The translations under genes were made by a program, and so were the position numbers. This document shows positions 33,980 through 47,370 of a stretch of DNA of 64,000 nucleotides, piece after piece. The DNA is from Adiantum capillus-veneris. Its lineage: Eukaryota > Streptophyta > Polypodiopsida > Polypodiales > Pteridaceae. The notes under the pieces are model-generated. The model was not told the origin of the DNA and did no database searches. It worked only from the letters and a program-made list of their open reading frames with translations. Numbering within the stretch: the stretch's first letter is position 1; each line of letters opens with the position of its first letter. The stretch lies in NCBI GenBank assembly GCA_014529385.2, contig CM043969.1:72008676-72072675 (forward strand), read 5' to 3'.

Positions 33980-35449
33980 TGTCACCAGCGTGTGACTACT
34001 ATCTATCCTTTTTATTGATTTCTTTCTTATTATTTATTTACTTGCACTTTTTGGAAACGCCCCTCGGGAAATCTAACTGCCCTGCATTGCATAGCTAGTG
34101 TGGAACTGTTCAGAGGGAGTCCAGGCCTGAGGGCAAGAGAGCACTAAGGTTGGACAAGGACTATGGTTAGCCAAAGTGGGGTCATTGACTAGCCAAAGTG
34201 GAATCCTTTGCTACAAAGGCTACATTTCACTTCTAGGTGTGGCTGCAGTGTACAAAGGGGGTCAGATGACCTAGAAAGATACAATGGCAGATCTCCTAAA
34301 ATTTAGGGAACTGCTATTTTGGGACCTGAAAATGTGTTCGCGTCATTACCTCCGGTATGACTAGGGGAACATTTTACAACACTGCCGCGAAGTCAACTGG
34401 GCAACCGGTCAGGAGATTTTTAGGCGGCAACCCCGAAACGGGAAATGGCTTGTAAATGTGCCATGTGGCACATTTCTGTGCAGTTTCCTCATGCAAGAGA
34501 AGGGGGCGCTGATTTTAGAGAGGAGAAGGCTCATTTTCATGCTGTTTCATAGGTTGAGAGCTTCAATGGAATGCTTCCTTTCCCTCTTATGTACAGTGCG
34601 GTGCCAGGACTGCAAGCTACGCACTGCTCTCTCTCTCCCCTATGGCAGTATGTTATGCCCCACTAGTGGGCTTTTCATTTGACCAATGTACAGTTATGTG
34701 GGTTCATGCGCGATTGCGGAGGCAAGAGCCTCTTGCACAGGTACTGGATTAGCTAGCGGCTAATCCCCCGCAGGTACAGGTGAATTCGGAGAGGTTTCAC
34801 GTCAAAAATCTCGTCCAATTCAAAGGGCAAGTAGCCCTACAGGTGCGGGAGCTCGAGGGCTTGCTACGGATGCGACCGGCACGCAAAACGGAGCCCCAAA
34901 CAGTGAATTACAGCCTGCTGTGTATTTTTGCAGGTTTAGGGTTTTGGCCCTAAACGGACCCTAATACCCCCAGGAGGTTCGGGGATGCGAGGGGACCGCT
35001 GTACAGCTGATCTGGCGCATTTTCGGGGCTGAAAACAGAGAATTCAGCGTGCTGCAGATTCTCGCCAGGTTTTGCAAAGTGCCCGTGTGCGTCGGGAAAG
35101 TCACTCAATGCGTGGGAATACTAACTGTGAAGGGTCCTAGTACAGTTACGCTGCCGAAATCGGGCCAGAACAGTTGAAATTCAGCCAAGCTTGTGCGGGG
35201 CAGCTTGTAGGGAACCACAACGTTTATTCCCTCTTTTAAACAATAAAGAAATACCGAAAGGGGCGCCTAAGTTAGGGGCCAATCTGGTGTCGGTCTTCTC
35301 ATACAGGTGCATTCTAGCAGCCTATATCCCTTTCCCCTTTGTTGTGTCTTGAAAGTACAGATAAAGTGGGCGACAAATTAAATGGGTGAAAGCAAATAAG
35401 GTTTAAGTTTAAGGTCTACCGCCCTTTTTGAAAGTATAGGCCGGTTTCA
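33980..35449 (+). repeat. 5' LTR of element C
   Basis: 1470 bp, TG...CA ends, near-identical to the 3' copy. Contains the segment aataaagaaataccgaaa followed by ggggcgcc at about 35242-35268, which recurs in unrelated LTRs of this window. A primer-site-like tggttccatcgcctgg follows at 35450. Confidence 0.9.
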
Positions 35450-35556
35450 TGGTTCCATCGCCTGGATTAAATCACTTTTTCCCATAGAAGTGAGCCTTGG
35501 TCAGTTTGGGCTTGAAGACACAGGGGATCATAGACCAGACACAGGGAATTGCAATT

Positions 35557-37530
35557 ATGGCTGATAGACCAGATGATGTGACTGAAGAGGTTTCCTCTTC
35601 ACAGGGTCGACAGACACATGAAGTGGGTGAGTCTTCAAGACCACCACAGACGGATGATGATATATTCAGGACCCAGTTGACTACTGTTGTGGCTATGTTC
35701 ACACAAGTAATGCAGAACCCGAGGTTTTTAACCTTTCTGCAACCTCCTCTTCCGTCTCAGCAAGTTGGGTCACTGGATCATATTCAAAAGCCTGTTAAGG
35801 CTCAAGCACTGGTGATTCATACTGCAGAGTCAATGGAAACACCTGTACACTTGACGGAGAATATGCAGTCTCCACAACTTGTGCCTAAGGTGCAAGAACA
35901 GGTGGCTGAAATGCCAGTCTTTCAAGCTGTACCAGTTCAGCCAGCCACCTTTCAGTAGCCTATAACTGGTTCTAATGGGCAGGGAAGCAACCTACAGGCT
36001 ATCCAACAAGTCTTTCCACCACCTTCAGTACACCCTGGCTATTTTGGAGGTGGATTGGTATTCCAGAGCATGGCTGGTCATGCACCTGGAAATCAGTTTT
36101 ACACGCCAGGAACAGTATTCAGGGGTGCTCAAACAATGATGCCTAACCCCATGTATGGTGTCACGGGCATGCTACCAGGGTTTCAAAGCACTCAGGGCCA
36201 ATTTGGGATACCACAGGCAAATTTTGGTATGGCTGGAATATTAAATCAACAGCCAAATATGGCATTTCCAGGTCAACTTAATAGCGGTCAAGGAACACAG
36301 ATGAATCCTAACAGTGTTCCCATGTTTCAGTCACTACCATATGACAACTTAACGCCGCTAGAGAGGCCAACTCCGTACAAAGAAGGTGGCAAAGGTGTGA
36401 CATTCACGACCTTTACAGGGTTTGATGACAGGAAGAAGGCTCTCTCATTCCTCCAGCAGTTTGACAAGGCCTATGCAGGGGGAAACTTTATAGAGGCTTC
36501 AAAGGTCTGCAAGGCAGCCACTTTCTTGACAGGGAATGCGGGACAATGGTGGACAACTTTATTGCTTCAAGGGCAAGCTCCGTCCACATGGATTTACTTC
36601 AAGCAGATTTTTGCAGCAGCATGGTTATCTGATGACTTTGAAGCAGATGTCATGACAGAATGGCACCAGCTTAATGCTGCCACTTGCAAGAATCTGGATG
36701 ACTACAATCAGAAGTTTTGGAAAGCTCTACTTCCAGTAACTTCCTATAGGTTTGTGCCATTGACAGAACAGATTGAAAAATACTGTTGTGGCCTACCCAA
36801 AGGATTGAGAAAGTACTGCACGAAGACCAAAGTCACTACTTTGACGCAGCTCATCGAGGTAGCAAACACTGGCAATGGTTTGCTCAAGGGAGAAGATTAT
36901 GAATTCAATACTGGCGTCAAGGAAGGATCAGTCAAGAAAAATTCAGCGAAGAAGCACGTTCCCAAGGAGATTCCTAAAGCGACTCAGGAGCCAGGCAACG
37001 CAGGGAAAGACAAAGCTACGGCTGAATCAGAAAAGGGACCAACAAAGAAATGGAAAAGACGTTTTCCTCGCAAGTCTGAAGAGAAAAAGAAGGTCCTGAG
37101 GTCAGAGAACAAATGCTTTATCTGTGAGCAGCCTGGCCACATTGCTTACAATTGTCCTACAAAGAAAAGGCCAGCTGATTCTGAAGATAAGGAGGACAAG
37201 AAAGGAGAAAAGCCCATGGCTGGTCTAGTGCCAGATATGGTGGGCGACAAGCCAAATTCAGATGCAAGTGAGCTTTGCAGAGCATGGGGAAAGGTCAGGG
37301 ATCAAACAATGCTTATCTTCTTTGATCCAGGTGCCAAAGCCAATTTCATTTCCCCAGAATTGGCTTCAAATTTGGGAATCAGACCTGAAGAGATGGGGTA
37401 TACAGCAGAGGCAGGTTTGGCATGTCCTGGCCATACAGAGGTTGTGACACCCATCGTCGGAAAGTTGCGCCTACATATCCAGTCCTATGTAGATGCTGAA
37501 GAATTTTACATCATGCCACTGGACGGATGA
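35557..37530 (+). pseudogene. Gag, zinc knuckle and protease start of element C
   Basis: Begins MADRPDDVTEEVSSSQG shortly after the 5' LTR. A long low-complexity Gln/Pro/Gly part (GMLPGFQSTQGQFGIPQ) precedes the gag core (FLQQFDKAYAGGNF, QWWTTLLLQGQAPSTW, DVMTEWHQLNAATCKNLDDY). The zinc knuckle reads CFICEQPGHIAYNC, followed by the protease active-site run FFDPGAKANFISPEL. Parts and order are those of chromovirus gag-protease. Fossil copy. Confidence 0.85.
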
Positions 37531-37533
37531 GAT

Positions 37534-38500
37534 GTGTTGTTAGGTATTCCTTGGTTATTTCGTGTACATGGAATCATGGATGCCTACAACAAAAAGATCA
37601 CTGTACAGAGCAGGGGAAAGACTCACATTCTGGATGTAAAGCTTAAAGGGGAGTCTATTCCCACTGTATCAGCTTTTGCTATTACTTCTGTAATGAAAAA
37701 GCATCTTTCTGCGTACTTGGTTTTTGCACGTGAAGTGTCAATTGTGATGAATCAAATTTATCTGTGTTAGATAAGGAAAGGTTAATGTTTTTACAACAGT
37801 ATAGTGACTGTTTTTTCCGATTCATTACCGTCAGAGAGACCCGAGGACCATGCGATAGATTTGGTGTCAGGCAGTAGCCCACCAAATAAGCCTCCGTACA
37901 CGGTTAGTACGGCTCAGCAGAAAGAGATAACGAGCCAAGTACAAGAGCTGTTAGAAAAGGGGCTGATTCAGCCCAGTTCATCTCCATTTTGTTCTCCAGT
38001 GTTGTTGGTGCAGAAAAAGGATGGCTCATGGCGTATGTGCATCGACTACCGTGCAATGAACAAGAATACCATCAAGATAGATCTAAAGAGTGGGTACCAT
38101 CAGATCCGCATTAGATCAGAGGATGTGCACAAGACTGCTTTTAGAACAACGTTTGGCCTTTACGAATTTTTAGTGATGCCCTTTGGTCACAAATGCTCCT
38201 GCTACGTTCAATAGGATGATGGACAGAATTTTCCGTCCACACCAGCAGTTTGTTGGTACATTCTTTGATGACATGATAGTCTACTCAAAGAATGAAGAGG
38301 AGCATAGGCATCACTTGGCCATTGTGTTCAAAGAGCTACGCAGCCATAGGTTGCTCATCAATGCAAAGAAAAGTGAATTTTTTATGGAAGAGATTCATTT
38401 TTTGGGACACATTGTCTCAAAGGATGGTGTCAGAATGGATCTTGCAAAAGTTGAAGCGATCATGTCATGGCCAGATTTGAAGACGGTGCACAATGTCTGA
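37534..38500 (+). pseudogene. Protease end and reverse transcriptase of element C
   Basis: Protease C-terminal part (LLGIPWLFRVHGIMDAYN) then reverse transcriptase: [43 protein letters not shown] and the catalytic FFDDMIVYS, and LGHIVSKDGVRMDLAKVEAI. Typical gypsy polymerase that copies element RNA into DNA. Broken fossil. Confidence 0.85.
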
Positions 38501-39086
38501 AGCAGATAAGTATGTTCAGGACATGGATGAAATGTACAAGAAGGTCAAAGTGGCCTTGGAAAAGACTCAGGCAAAGCAAAAGAAAGCAGCTGATCGTCAC
38601 CGTCGTGAAGTGGTATTTTCACTTGGTGATTGGGTGCTTCTACGCTTTGAAAAGGCAAGGTTAAAGAAGATGAAGGGCAAGGAAAGACTGTTTCCAAAGC
38701 TCAGCATGCGTTACTATGGGCCTTTTCAAGTATGCGACATAATCAATGATGTTGCATATAGGCTGAAATTGCCTGAGAGTTGGAAGATTCACAATGCGTT
38801 TCATGTGAGTCTTCTCATACCCTATGTGGGTGATGTGCCAGAGGATATGCCAGCTGAAGATCAGCCGGAAGTTGAGGAACTTGACGAAATCTTGGTCCCG
38901 GAACAAATTTTGGCACATAAAGAAAGAAAAGTGAAAGGCAAGGTTGCTAGGCGTTACTTGGTGAAGTTCAGAAACTATCCACCAATGGATGCTAAGTGGA
39001 TGGAAGAAGGTGAACTTGCAGAGTCACCAACTGTGTTATCACTTTACCTTGAAGCCTTCGATTTGCAACCTACCTTGACCCCTTGA
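38493..39086 (+). pseudogene. Integrase tail and chromodomain of element C
   Basis: Integrase C-terminal part with the GPY/F-like run MRYYGPFQVCDIINDVAYRL and the usual HNAFHVSLLIPYVGD, then a chromodomain: ILAHKERKVKGKVARRYLVK followed by FRNYPPMDAKWMEEGEL. Chromodomains of chromoviruses read histone marks such as H3K9 methylation and guide insertion; here this is inferred from family only. Confidence 0.85.
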
Positions 39087-39646
39087 GTTTCAAAGCTACA
39101 TGGATTGTCAGTGTGACAATGGCTTCTGAAACAAATGATGTACATGGTATTTAAAGTCGGCTCAAATCAAATACATGTTACATGAATGTTAGAGCTGTAC
39201 AGATTGTCAATTTGGCAATTGCTCTTATGGAAAGTCCAAAACTTTGGTTAGTGCTATAGAAGTGAGTATTTCTTGTCAGTTTGTCAAGGATACAGTAATT
39301 GCTTCTATTAAAGGGTACATGTGTAACTGTATTCTTAAACTGTCGGTTTGGGTATGCTCGAAAGTGTTACTAGATCCAACGTGTTCTAAAAGACAGTGGC
39401 AAAATGTGAAGCTACCATTTTGTCATTGGAAAGTTAATGACTCAAAGCAATGGCACAGTGAGAAGCTACCACTATGTCATTGGGACAGGATTCACATGCA
39501 GGCAATACATGTGTCGACAAGGTGTTGAATACACCAGGGTTGACAATGAGCATGTATGTGTCGTACATGTGTCGACAGGTGTTGAATACATTAGTGTTGA
39601 CTGTGAGCATGTACGACATAGATGCAAACGAGGACGTTTGAGATTT
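39087..39646. other. 3' untranslated part of element C
   Basis: No ORF supported. It holds repeated short motifs gaagctacca-tttgtcattgg (39405 and 39467) and two copies of catgtgtcgacaaggtgttgaata-like sequence (39509 and 39568), so it is internally duplicated. Confidence 0.6.
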
Positions 39647-39659
39647 CAAGAGGGGGGTA

Positions 39660-41126
39660 TGTCACCAGCGTGTGACTACTATCTATCCTTTTTATTGATT
39701 TCTTTCTTATTATTTATTTACTTTCACTTTTTGGAAACACCCCTCGGGAAATCCAACTGCCCTGCATTGCATAGCTAGAGTGGAACTGTTCAGAGGGAGT
39801 CCAGGACTGAGGGTAAGAGAGCACTAAGGTTGGACAAGGACTATGGTTAGCCAAAGTGGGGTCATTGACTAGCCAAAGTGGAATCCTTTGCTACGGAGGC
39901 TACATTTCAGTTCTGGGTGTGGCTCAATGTACAAAGGGGGTCAGATGACCTAGAAAGATACAATGGCAGCATCTCCTAAAACTTAGGGAACTGCTATTTT
40001 GGGACCTGAAAATGTGTTCGCGTCATTACCTCCGGTATGACTAGGGGAACATTTTACAACTCTGCCGCAAAGTCAACGGGGCAACCGATCATGAGATTTT
40101 AAGGCGGCAACCCCGAAACGGGAAATGGCTTGTAAATGTGCCATGTGGCACATTTCTGTGCAGTTTCCTCATGCAAGAGAAGGGGGCGCTGATTTTAGAG
40201 AGGAGAAGGCTCATTTTCATGCTGTCACAGGTTGAGAGCTTCAATGGAATGCTTCCTTTCCCTCTTATGTACAGTGCGGTGCCAGGACTGCACGCTACGC
40301 ACTGCTCTCTCTCTCCCCTATGGCAGTATGTTATGCCCCACTAGTGGGCTTTTCATTTGACCAATGTACAGTTATGTGGGTTCATGTGCGATTGCGGAGG
40401 CAAGAGCCTCTTGCACAGGTACTGGATTAGCTAGCGGCTAATCCCCCGCAGGTACAGGTGAATTTGGAGAGGTTTCACGTCAGAAATCTTGTCCGATTCA
40501 AAGAGCAAGTAGCCCTACAGGTGCGGGAGCTCGAGGGCTTGCTACGGATGCGACCGGCACGCAAAACGGAGCCCGAAACAGTGAATTACAGCCTGCTGTG
40601 TATTTTTGCAGTTTTAGGGTTTTGGCCCTAAACAGACCATTATACCCCCAGGAGGTTCGGGGACGCGAGGGGACCGCTATACAGGTGATCTGGCGCATTT
40701 TCGGGGCTGAAAACAGAGAATTCAGCGTGTTGCAAATTCTCGCCAGGTTTTGCAAAGTGCCCGTATGCGTCGGGAAAGTCACTCAATGCATGGGAATACT
40801 GACTGTAAAGGGTCCTAGTACAGTTATGCTGCCGAAATCGGGCCGGAAAAGTTGAAATTCAGCCAAGCTTGTGCGGGACAGCTTGTAGGGAACCAGAGCG
40901 TTTATCCCTCTTTTCAACAATAAAGAAATACCGAAAGGGGCGCCTAAGTTAGGGGCCAATCTGGTGTCGGTCTTCTCATACAGGTGCATTCTAGCAGCCT
41001 ATATCCCTTTCCCCTTTGTTGTGTCTTGAAAGTACAAGTAAAGTGGGCAACAAATTAAATGGGTGAAAGCAAATAAGGTTTAAGTCTAAGGTCTACCACC
41101 CTTTTTGAAAGTACAGGCCGGTTTCA
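39660..41126 (+). repeat. 3' LTR of element C
   Basis: 1467 bp, same ends as the 5' LTR. It is directly preceded by the polypurine tract caagaggggggta at 39647-39659, the expected plus-strand primer of gypsy elements. Confidence 0.9.
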
Positions 41127-41131
41127 GCCAA

Positions 41132-41934
41132 CCCTGGGTAAGACCTGCGTATTTGACAGCCATCTGGTCAATTTTCAGTCGATTGGTGCCAATTGGCATG
41201 CACAGCATATCCGATTGGCCGGCTGCTCTGAAATAGGAAGAAGAGAAGTTTCCTGGAAGTTGAAACCACAAGGAAGTTGCACGGGCAGCTCCCCCATTGA
41301 CTTTTTGGAGCTTAAGAGGAAACTGCTTAAGCAGCTGCCCACAACTGGCTACAAAGAACATGCAAGGAAGGTGGCTGGAAATCCCCATGACACTTCTGAG
41401 AGGCTCCCCCTTTCCAGCTTCCCAGAAGCATGGAGATCATGAAACAGGCGCTTCAAGGAAGGCTCCATGCAGCTGCTTCCTAAAGAAATGCCCCCGACAA
41501 GACACTGCTGCCTCGAGAGCCCCCTGACGAGAGATCATCAGTCAGCACTGCCAGGAAGTAACCTGACTAGCACGTGGAAGTTGCCGTGAAGCTTCCTCAG
41601 GTTGGAAAGATGGCCCCCACCTTGCTGGAGTTGTCATCAAGACGGTATGCTGCAGCAATGGAATAGGGAGGGAAAATCAGCAGAAGTGAGGGAAAGAAAG
41701 CAGCAATCCTCTGAGCACTTCCTATGTGACTTCTACGCAGCGGAAGGAGTGCGAAGAGACCCCTATTGACTCTTGGCTGGACGGACTACTTCGATTTGTA
41801 CCATTTGACTGATGCCCAGCACATCTCGAGGAGGAACTATAGGTACTCTATAGAATTTAGAAGCGCCATCTTGCTCTCTCTGTTCTTGAAGGGACCAGTT
41901 TGCTTTCAAAAAAGCACACAAGCTCTAATACCAC
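41132..41934. other. Region right of element C, no gene seen
   Basis: Moderately GC-rich, all frames interrupted. Its last 100 bases (from about 41830) resemble the leader that precedes the LTR at 49086 (shared agaa-cgcc, gggaccag, tgctttcaaaa), and a variant primer site gctctaatacca sits at 41922-41933, so it is the leader of an old minus-strand LTR element. Confidence 0.5.
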
Positions 41935-42470
<536 letters not shown>

Positions 42471-43730
42471 AGGCAACAGGAGCTTCCCGCTCAACAGGCA
42501 ACTTCTCAGCAGTACCCCCCCTCAGCTTCCCCTAGCGTTTTCCAAGCAGTACCATCGCCACCTTCACCCCATATCTGGCATTTCCCCCACAGCATTCAGC
42601 ATCGCCATCAAGTTGCATTGCCTGGCGTCTTCCCACAGCACCATTCAGCCCAGCGTTTTCATTACAAAAACGCTACACCTTCAGCCAGCGTTTTTCTTGC
42701 AAAAACGCCAGCAAGACCTCAGCCCTTTCCAGCGTTTTCAGCCTCAACACTAACGCTAGCATACCTGCAGTTTCAGCAGTGACAAAACGCAGGAATTCAG
42801 CCTTAGACACAAAAGCAGAACTCCCCCAGATCGGTTGCAGATGCTCCCCCATTTTCAGCCATAAAAACGCAGCCAAAACAGTCATTTTCAGCCACCGAAA
42901 CAGTCCCGAAATTCAGCGATTAGAAGATCTCAGATTTCAGCCATCAAGTCGTCGTCGTCATCACCGTCGTCATCATCGGCATAGTCCCATTGCATCAGTC
43001 CATTGCATTCGCATTGTACACTTTTGTGCAATCAAAGTAGACCACTCTCACCGACAAGAGTGGGGCCTTCGGAGGAGGGTTTTACAACCTCTCGGGTGTC
43101 GTATCTCTTCTCTCTCCTTCTCTCAGTCTCATTCACTTGCACGCACAATATCCACACACTTTGTTCGTGATCATAGCACTCTCCATAAGACGGAAAGCTC
43201 TCTCTTTCCCTAAGAACTAAAAGGAACCTTGAGCAATAAAGATCACTAATCTTGAGAAAATACAACATTCATTCCGCTGCACCTTACAGAGAAATTTTTA
43301 ACGTCTATGTGAGGCCGAAGTCAGCCTATGAGACAAATCAAATATACATGTGTGTGTATGTCCCGATCTATCAGAAAAGACAAAACAATACAAATTGGTA
43401 CAAAATAAGGATAAGGAGAAAAACCTTGGTTTGTGATGGGATCTGGGGGGAGGGGGGATGGATGGATCTCTAGTACTAGGGGTATGTGCATGTCTATATG
43501 CTTAGGTAGTACAACCATGCAAATGCATCAAGCTAGCTAGCTCCATTCTGTGCCAATAGGAGAGTGTAAAATGTGGTACATGGGAGGATCGTGAGCAAGG
43601 GCTGCTCGGATGAACGCAGCTAGGTGAGCCATCATCTAGGCTATTCTCTCCTCGGCAGCTCGCATCTGGACCTCCTGAATCTGTCTGCGGTGGAGTCGTG
43701 GGGCTCCGCTTGTCTCAGCCTGCTGGAGAG
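42471..43730. other. Low-complexity stretch, possible leader or 3' UTR
   Basis: 42480-42930 repeats short motifs around cagcgttttc and aaaaacgc, with many ttcagc words. 43220-43240 has a plus-strand polyadenylation-like aataaa. No coding region supported. Confidence 0.45.
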
Positions 43731-43812
43731 TCACTCCTCTTGGTGGATCTGCGGGGGGGGGGGGGGGGGGGGGGGGTTCTCTAGAAAAAATTTGTAAGCT
43801 ATGGCAATCTGC

Positions 43813-43852
<40 letters not shown>

Positions 43853-45924
43853 CCCTCCCTCCGTGTCTCTGTAGGTGGCTGTAGAAGTGTATCTTTGTGC
43901 CTTTGATCTCCAGAAGGTAGCGCCCCAACTGTCTCAGATCTCGAGAGTGCATGATCTTGCGGAAGGTAGGTTGCCCTCTGAAAAGTGACTTGTATCTGCC
44001 TCTGATATCATCATAAGCTCTGCATCTGCAAACAAAGTGCTCCTCACTCTCCACCTCCTCTATGCATACTCGACAGACTCTCTCCTCTTTGGGAATGTCA
44101 TGAGCGCGTCCCACCTCGATTAGTACTGATACTCTGAGCTGACCAATCGCCACTCGTGAGTTGTGTGGTATGTAGATGTCCATATAGCGTGGTCGCTGTC
44201 TGAACCCGTCCTTGTAGTGTGACATCTTTCGCTCAAGGGGAGATGTGATCCAAGTCTATCTGATATATAGCTGCCAGAGATCTTGCTGAAGCACTATGTT
44301 TCTCTCATTGCATCAGAAATGAACCCGGGGTGAGTCGGGGTCATACTGGAAAGGTGGCAGGCTTTCAAGATCAAGGCCATGTGCTCCGAACCATGCTTTA
44401 ACCTGTGTGTACCAAGCTCTGTCATATCCAAATTCTGCTATCTGTATGGCTGACTCAATGCTCGCCGTGTTAGTTTGTCGGCCGGGAGCTCTCTCACCCT
44501 CTAAATAAAGCACATCATCTGAAAGAGTGCCCCCACTACCGGGGGGGGGGGGAGCAAGCTCTGCCCTGATGATGTCCTGTGGCATTGTGTGCTTGCCTCG
44601 AAACAAACAGGAGATCATATATATGTGTGGTCTCTCGATCCGCGCCCACTGCCTATTTGTCAATCCGGGTGCCCACATTGCTGCTGCGTACATCAAGGCT
44701 GGGTTGACTAATGTATCAAATAGTCAGCCCTTCGTGCCGGGCTCCTGAAAGTGTGCCTGATGACATCTCCGCTCTAACATGGCCAAAGCTGCATATCCTT
44801 GGGTGAGTCTGTCAGTGGCGGCCTGTGCCATGGAGAAGGGTCCCTGTTTGCTAGTGAAGGTGACTCCCAAGTAGACGTAAGAGGTGACCACCTTAACTGG
44901 GCCTCCTGCTGCTGTAAAAGTGGCTTCTCACCGGACTGATCTGGAGGTGTGGAAGATCATGACCTTGGTCTTCCCAAGGTTCACTCTCTGTCCTCTATGT
45001 GTATACAACTCATCCAAGGCACTCAAATTGCTCAAATGGCTCTGTAAACCCTCTGGTGACTTTGAAATCAAAACAATGTCATCAGAATCTCGCAATAATG
45101 TGGATTGGGGTACCTGCTAGGTCAGCTCCTGCTCCTCCCGCTCGTAAGATGAAATTGGAGATCTCGTCAATGTAGAATCCAAAGAGGGTCGGGGAGAGGG
45201 GGCATTCTTGCTTAACACCAACGCTAGCAATAGACTCTGACAGGCCACATGGACAACGAACTCTCCCAGTCACTCTCTCATAGAGAGCATAGGTGGCCCA
45301 TATCAGTATCCCCAGATTTTGAAGCCACCGAAAGAGCCTCCCCGTGGGACTATATCAAACGCTTTGCGGAAATCCACAAAGCAGCAATAAAGTTTCTTCT
45401 TCCGCACCTTTGCCCCATCAATGAGGCACGTAGAACGAAGATGTGGTTGATGGTGGAGAAGCCCCGCCTGAACCCTACCTGCCTCCGAGAGCCGATAGGC
45501 CCTCATTTTCTCCATATAAACTGAGCTCAGCCTCAAGTACTGCCCCATATAGTTTGGCCATTGTATGGCCAATCATGATAGTCGTGTAATTCCCTTGGTC
45601 CAAGGCGTCCCCAGACTTGTGGATTGGCACAATGGTGTGCCGCGTCCACTCCTCTAGGAAGCCCTCCCCTCCAATCCGATTGAATACATGTACAATCAAC
45701 TGGGCTATAGTTGCAGCTGCATAAATGAGGTGCTCACTCCGTAATCCTGTATGATTTGAAGACCAACAGTCCTGTAGACGGTGGATGGCCTTCTTGACCA
45801 TCTCCGCTATGAAGAAAGAGGAGCTTGTGGGTCGAGGCCTGGGTGGTTGTGGGATCAAAGACTGGTGTGGTACCTGATAGAGTTTCTCTGCATAATCGTG
45901 CCATACCTGTGGATCCTCGATAGG

Positions 45925-45925
<1 letters not shown>
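43731..45925 (-). mobile_element. Second LINE, 5'-truncated and decayed
   Basis: Minus-strand order: reverse transcriptase fingers (DPQVWHDYAEKLYQVPHQSL, RTGLRSEHLIYAAATI-like, WTRHTIVPIHKSGDALDQGN), CCFVDFRKAFDIVPR (45370-45410), VKQECPLSPTLFGFYIDEI (45130-45215), the catalytic box changed to DSDDIVLIS where Y/F-A-D-D is expected (about 45070), then 44696-44313 (MYAAAMWAPGLTNRQWARIE) and the Cys/His part VCRVCIEEVESEEHFVCRCR (about 44040-44100). Several frame changes and the altered catalytic box make it inactive. It starts abruptly beside a (GA)n tract at 45930. Confidence 0.8.
43753..43851. repeat. G24 run facing C38 run, 37 bp apart
   Basis: A homopolymer of 24 G (43753-43776) and one of 38 C (43814-43851) within the LINE 3' part. 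They can pair as a hairpin and each strand can form a G-quadruplex. Confidence 0.9.
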
Positions 45926-45985
<60 letters not shown>

Positions 45986-47357
45986 CACGTGAGAGACACG
46001 GAGTGGCAGAGGTCCACTCCCAGACTACACTGGCCCCAAACCCTGGTGCCCCTTTTGATATTACTTTATATTGCTTCCACAAGGTTATAGCTTTGGGTCT
46101 CTCCTCCGCTCTTCTGCAAGGTAGGATGTCAGAGTGAGAGCCCACAATACATATTAAAAGGCCCTTGGCCCCCAAAAGCATCTCACATGAAAAGCAACTG
46201 CTCTAAAAGCGTCTGGTCCAAAATCTGCCGCATATGGGGTGGTTCGTACAACACTACCATGTCAGCAAGAATTTCCACAATTTGCGGACAAGTCTGTACA
46301 GTTTGCCACGTCACCATCTCTTGCACAATTGGTGCTCTGCTTGCTCTTTTTCGGGTTTAGACCCCTCAGCCGAGATATGCAAGTTGGTAGAATCCTAACC
46401 CCCATTGTCTTCACTTCAAGTTTCAGGCCCCTCAGTTGGGATTTGTAAGTTAGCTAGGGTTAGGATCACAAAGTCATTACCCTCTTCATCTTCAGCGGTT
46501 GACACGCCCGCAGTTTGTAACATAGACTCCCACCATTTGCTTGCATGTGCCTGTCACAAACTGCTGCATGTCAAAGCCCTGAAGAATGGAGCCAACTTGC
46601 AGATCCAGCAGAGGGGCCTAAACCCTAAGAACAAGTAACAGAAGAAGTCCTACCAACTTATGGGGACCCCGTCCCATGGGGCCCCTGTGAAATAAAGGAA
46701 TTAAAAATAAAGCAAGACCGACACACACACACACACACACAAAGGCTTGCGCAACCAGTTGATGACGTGGTAGAACTGTACGGATCTCTGCAATTTGCGT
46801 TGACGGTGCTGACGTGGCAGATTTCCACAAAACACGCTGACAGTGCTGACGTGGCAGTTGTATGGAATTCCAGGATTTACGCTGGTAGCTTTTTGGCATT
46901 GCTTTTGGACCAAAGCAGTTTACATGAACTGCTTTGGGGCCTAGGGCCTTTAAATATGAGGCCATGGGCTCATTCTTTGGCATGCTTCCTGGAGAAGGTG
47001 CAGAGTCTGGAGTACCCGCTTGTATTGTGTTGATGCAATATAAAGAAATACCGAAAGGGGCGCCAAGGTTTGGGGCCAATACTTTCTGGGGTGGAATTCC
47101 GCCACTCCGTGTCGCGTGTCGTCTCTCTCTCAGTTCAGTTGTTATTGAAGTGCTAAAAGTCTATTCAGTCTGTTCTTTTCTATTGGCACGTGGTGCTCGT
47201 CTTGTGACAGTGCCCCCCTTGCTCTCCTTTTTTGCTAGTAGTGTCCCATACCGCACTATGCAAAAGTGTAGAGAGCTTGTCACGCTAGGCCATCATGGCC
47301 TCATGAGCTCTAATGGATTTTTGCATGTTTCCATGTCATACACATAAGCAAGAAGAG
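45926..47357. repeat. Mosaic of LTR fragments in both orientations
   Basis: (GA)n at 45930-45983 is followed by cacggagtgg...ggccccaaaccctgg...ccccttttgatatt (46000-46070), the reverse complement of tataaagaaataccgaaa...ggggccaa...ccactccgtg at 47040-47120, so the two flank about 1 kb as an inverted repeat. (CA)n at 46721-46741. The words gctgacgtggcag repeat at 46808 and 46844. No gene supported. Confidence 0.6.
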
Positions 47358-47370
47358 GCTCTGATACCAG

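Larger units (their letters stand above)
33980..41126 (+). mobile_element. Element C: chromodomain Ty3/gypsy element with both LTRs and target duplication
   Basis: Paired LTRs (33980-35449 and 39660-41126) begin TGTCACCAGCG and end GGCCGGTTTCA. The five bases before the left LTR and after the right LTR are both gccaa (33975-33979, 41127-41131), a clean target-site duplication, so the ends are intact and this is an original insertion. Visible parts: gag, zinc knuckle, protease region, reverse transcriptase, integrase tail and chromodomain. RNase H and the integrase core are not recognised, and the body carries several breaks (about four or five), so it is a fossil. The LTRs differ only by scattered changes, so it is relatively young. 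Confidence 0.9.

Noticed and set aside
34458-34682. Open frame MPCGTFLCSFLMQEKG repeated at 40138
   Set aside because: It occurs in both LTRs of element C at the same place and is LTR sequence, not a host gene.
42779-43213. 144-codon open frame with His/Arg-rich part
   Set aside because: It is built on low-complexity cgtcgtcatcatc and cagcgttttc repeats without domain support.
43731-44225. Poly-glycine protein tail on the minus strand
   Set aside because: It comes from reading through the C38 homopolymer in the LINE 3' part and is not a real domain.
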